64,000 nucleotides of DNA from Trematomus loennbergii. Lineage: Eukaryota > Chordata > Actinopteri > Perciformes > Nototheniidae. Every line of letters starts with the position of its first letter. The first letter of the stretch is position 1. The DNA is taken from the NCBI GenBank assembly GCA_012861695.1, contig JAAOOA010000086.1:5816385-5880384 (forward strand), given 5' to 3'. A model generated the notes under the pieces. That model was not told where the DNA came from. It ran no database searches and was given only the letters and a program-made list of their open reading frames with translations. The translations under genes and the position numbers were made by a program. Below, one piece after another: positions 63,025-64,000 of this stretch.

Positions 63025-64000
63025 CTGATATAAAACATGAAGTACAAGCAACATACATCTTCCAGTGAGAATAATGTTGTTTTAAAACCTGTACCTTGTT
63101 TTAAGATGTTGCCACCTTCACTTTGCCGTTCCACTCCGTGCCTTTGGAGAGATGAGCGCAGGCCGCAGCTATGATATCCATTACTTTCCCTCCGCCTGCT
63201 GATCCCATCGGGGAGGATCTCTATTCATTAACAAAGAATGTGCAATCAACTCAAAAATGAATTACCTTTATGATTGTCCTACTGGAGAAAATTGTGGGTT
63301 TGTTTACTTTAATTGTTTAATCATTTATAAAAGGTGCCAATTATAGCAGCAGGGCAGTCTCATCATGAGGAGCATGCTCATTACAAATTGATTGTTTTTT
63401 CAAGAACACTCCTACAGATGATTACATACTGGTACTTTTGATAAAATATATAGTAACTTAAATAAAAGAAACCTAATAAAAGATTATTCGCAATAAATTG
63501 AAGACCAATGGTTACTTTAACAATAATAATCCATATCAACATATTTCATGTATTTACTTTACCCTCTCCAATCTGATTCAAAGTGACCATAGATAATAAT
63601 GTTCATAATGAAGTAAATATTGATTTCACACTGAATGGCACCATCAGTGTTAGGATTGGTTACCTATAAGCCTTGCTTCATAATGCAGTTCGATCTTCCT
63701 CCAGGTTGCTATCTCCCTTTCACAATTAAAGCCCTACAAATCGGAACAACTTGAGTAAATGTTAACCAAAATAGCCCCTCTGACAGCGGACACATGGAGG
63801 AAAAGAGAGAGGGAGAGGAAATGCTACATACATCGGTAAGTAAAAAAACCTTTCATCTTATTAATTCTGAGTGTTTACTCTGCCTTTAAAATTGTACTTA
63901 GATACAAGTTCCGGGTTGGTACTTGGTTTGGATCATACGTTAGCCAGGCTTAGTGTTAGCCGGAATATTCACTCCTGAACAAAATCTTAAGACCTACTGT
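63025..64000. other. Intergenic DNA with a possible conserved element
   Basis: About 63090-63400 is non-repetitive and carries SOX-like (ATTAACAAAGAATG) and homeodomain-like (CAATTATA, TTAATTGTTTAATC) sites. No exon is supported. Confidence 0.35.

Overview
The window looks like nuclear DNA of a teleost fish. It contains two recognisable vertebrate protein-coding genes. The rest is intronic and intergenic DNA packed with fish-type repeats: hAT and TTAA-bounded DNA transposons, L2-type and Rex3-like non-LTR retrotransposon remnants, and long CA/GT microsatellites. Nothing points to bacterial or viral DNA. The species cannot be named from the sequence.

Genes. tmem74 (minus strand, about 8942-9714, with a 5' UTR intron up to 10082) and a thyrotropin-releasing hormone receptor gene, trhr (plus strand, coding exons 50415-51196 and 53289-53714), lie divergently about 40 kb apart. 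From general knowledge, human TMEM74 and TRHR are also neighbours on 8q23, so this is conserved synteny. Both genes keep strongly conserved protein sequence, but both are broken on paper by small indels in C/G runs: three in tmem74 and one at the end of trhr exon 1. Base errors in the assembly are the simplest reading. A possible internal exon of an unrecognised gene lies at 50-213.

Layout. 0.4-2.2 kb: hAT element with the first exon of a transposase. 3.7-6.1 kb: two abutting TTAA elements, the first split by a 1.4 kb transposon. 6.1-8.9 kb: unique DNA with a possible conserved enhancer. 8.9-10.2 kb: tmem74. 10.8-13.1 kb: composite transposon. 14.2-15.5 kb: hAT. 17.1-18.2 kb: TTAA element and microsatellites. 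19.5-21.1 kb: LINE remnants. 21.2-23.0 kb: hAT inside an older repeat. 23.9-24.4 kb: complete TTAA element. 25.4-29.8 kb: a nest of four transposons. 31.7-33.0 kb: foldback element. 35.8-40.7 kb: a 57-bp minisatellite with higher-order structure. 41.2-42.2 kb: hAT. 45.6-47.7 kb: L2-type LINE. 50.4-53.7 kb: trhr, whose intron carries nested transposons ending about 55 bp before exon 2. 55.4-56.4, 58.7-59.7 and 61.7-63.0 kb: further terminal-inverted-repeat elements.

Function. Apart from the receptor and TMEM74 the content is repeat biology. Many elements could be delimited exactly because their target-site duplications are visible. The strongest points for follow-up are the trhr exon-junction frame conflict, the tmem74 indels, the four-level transposon nest and the higher-order 57-bp array.
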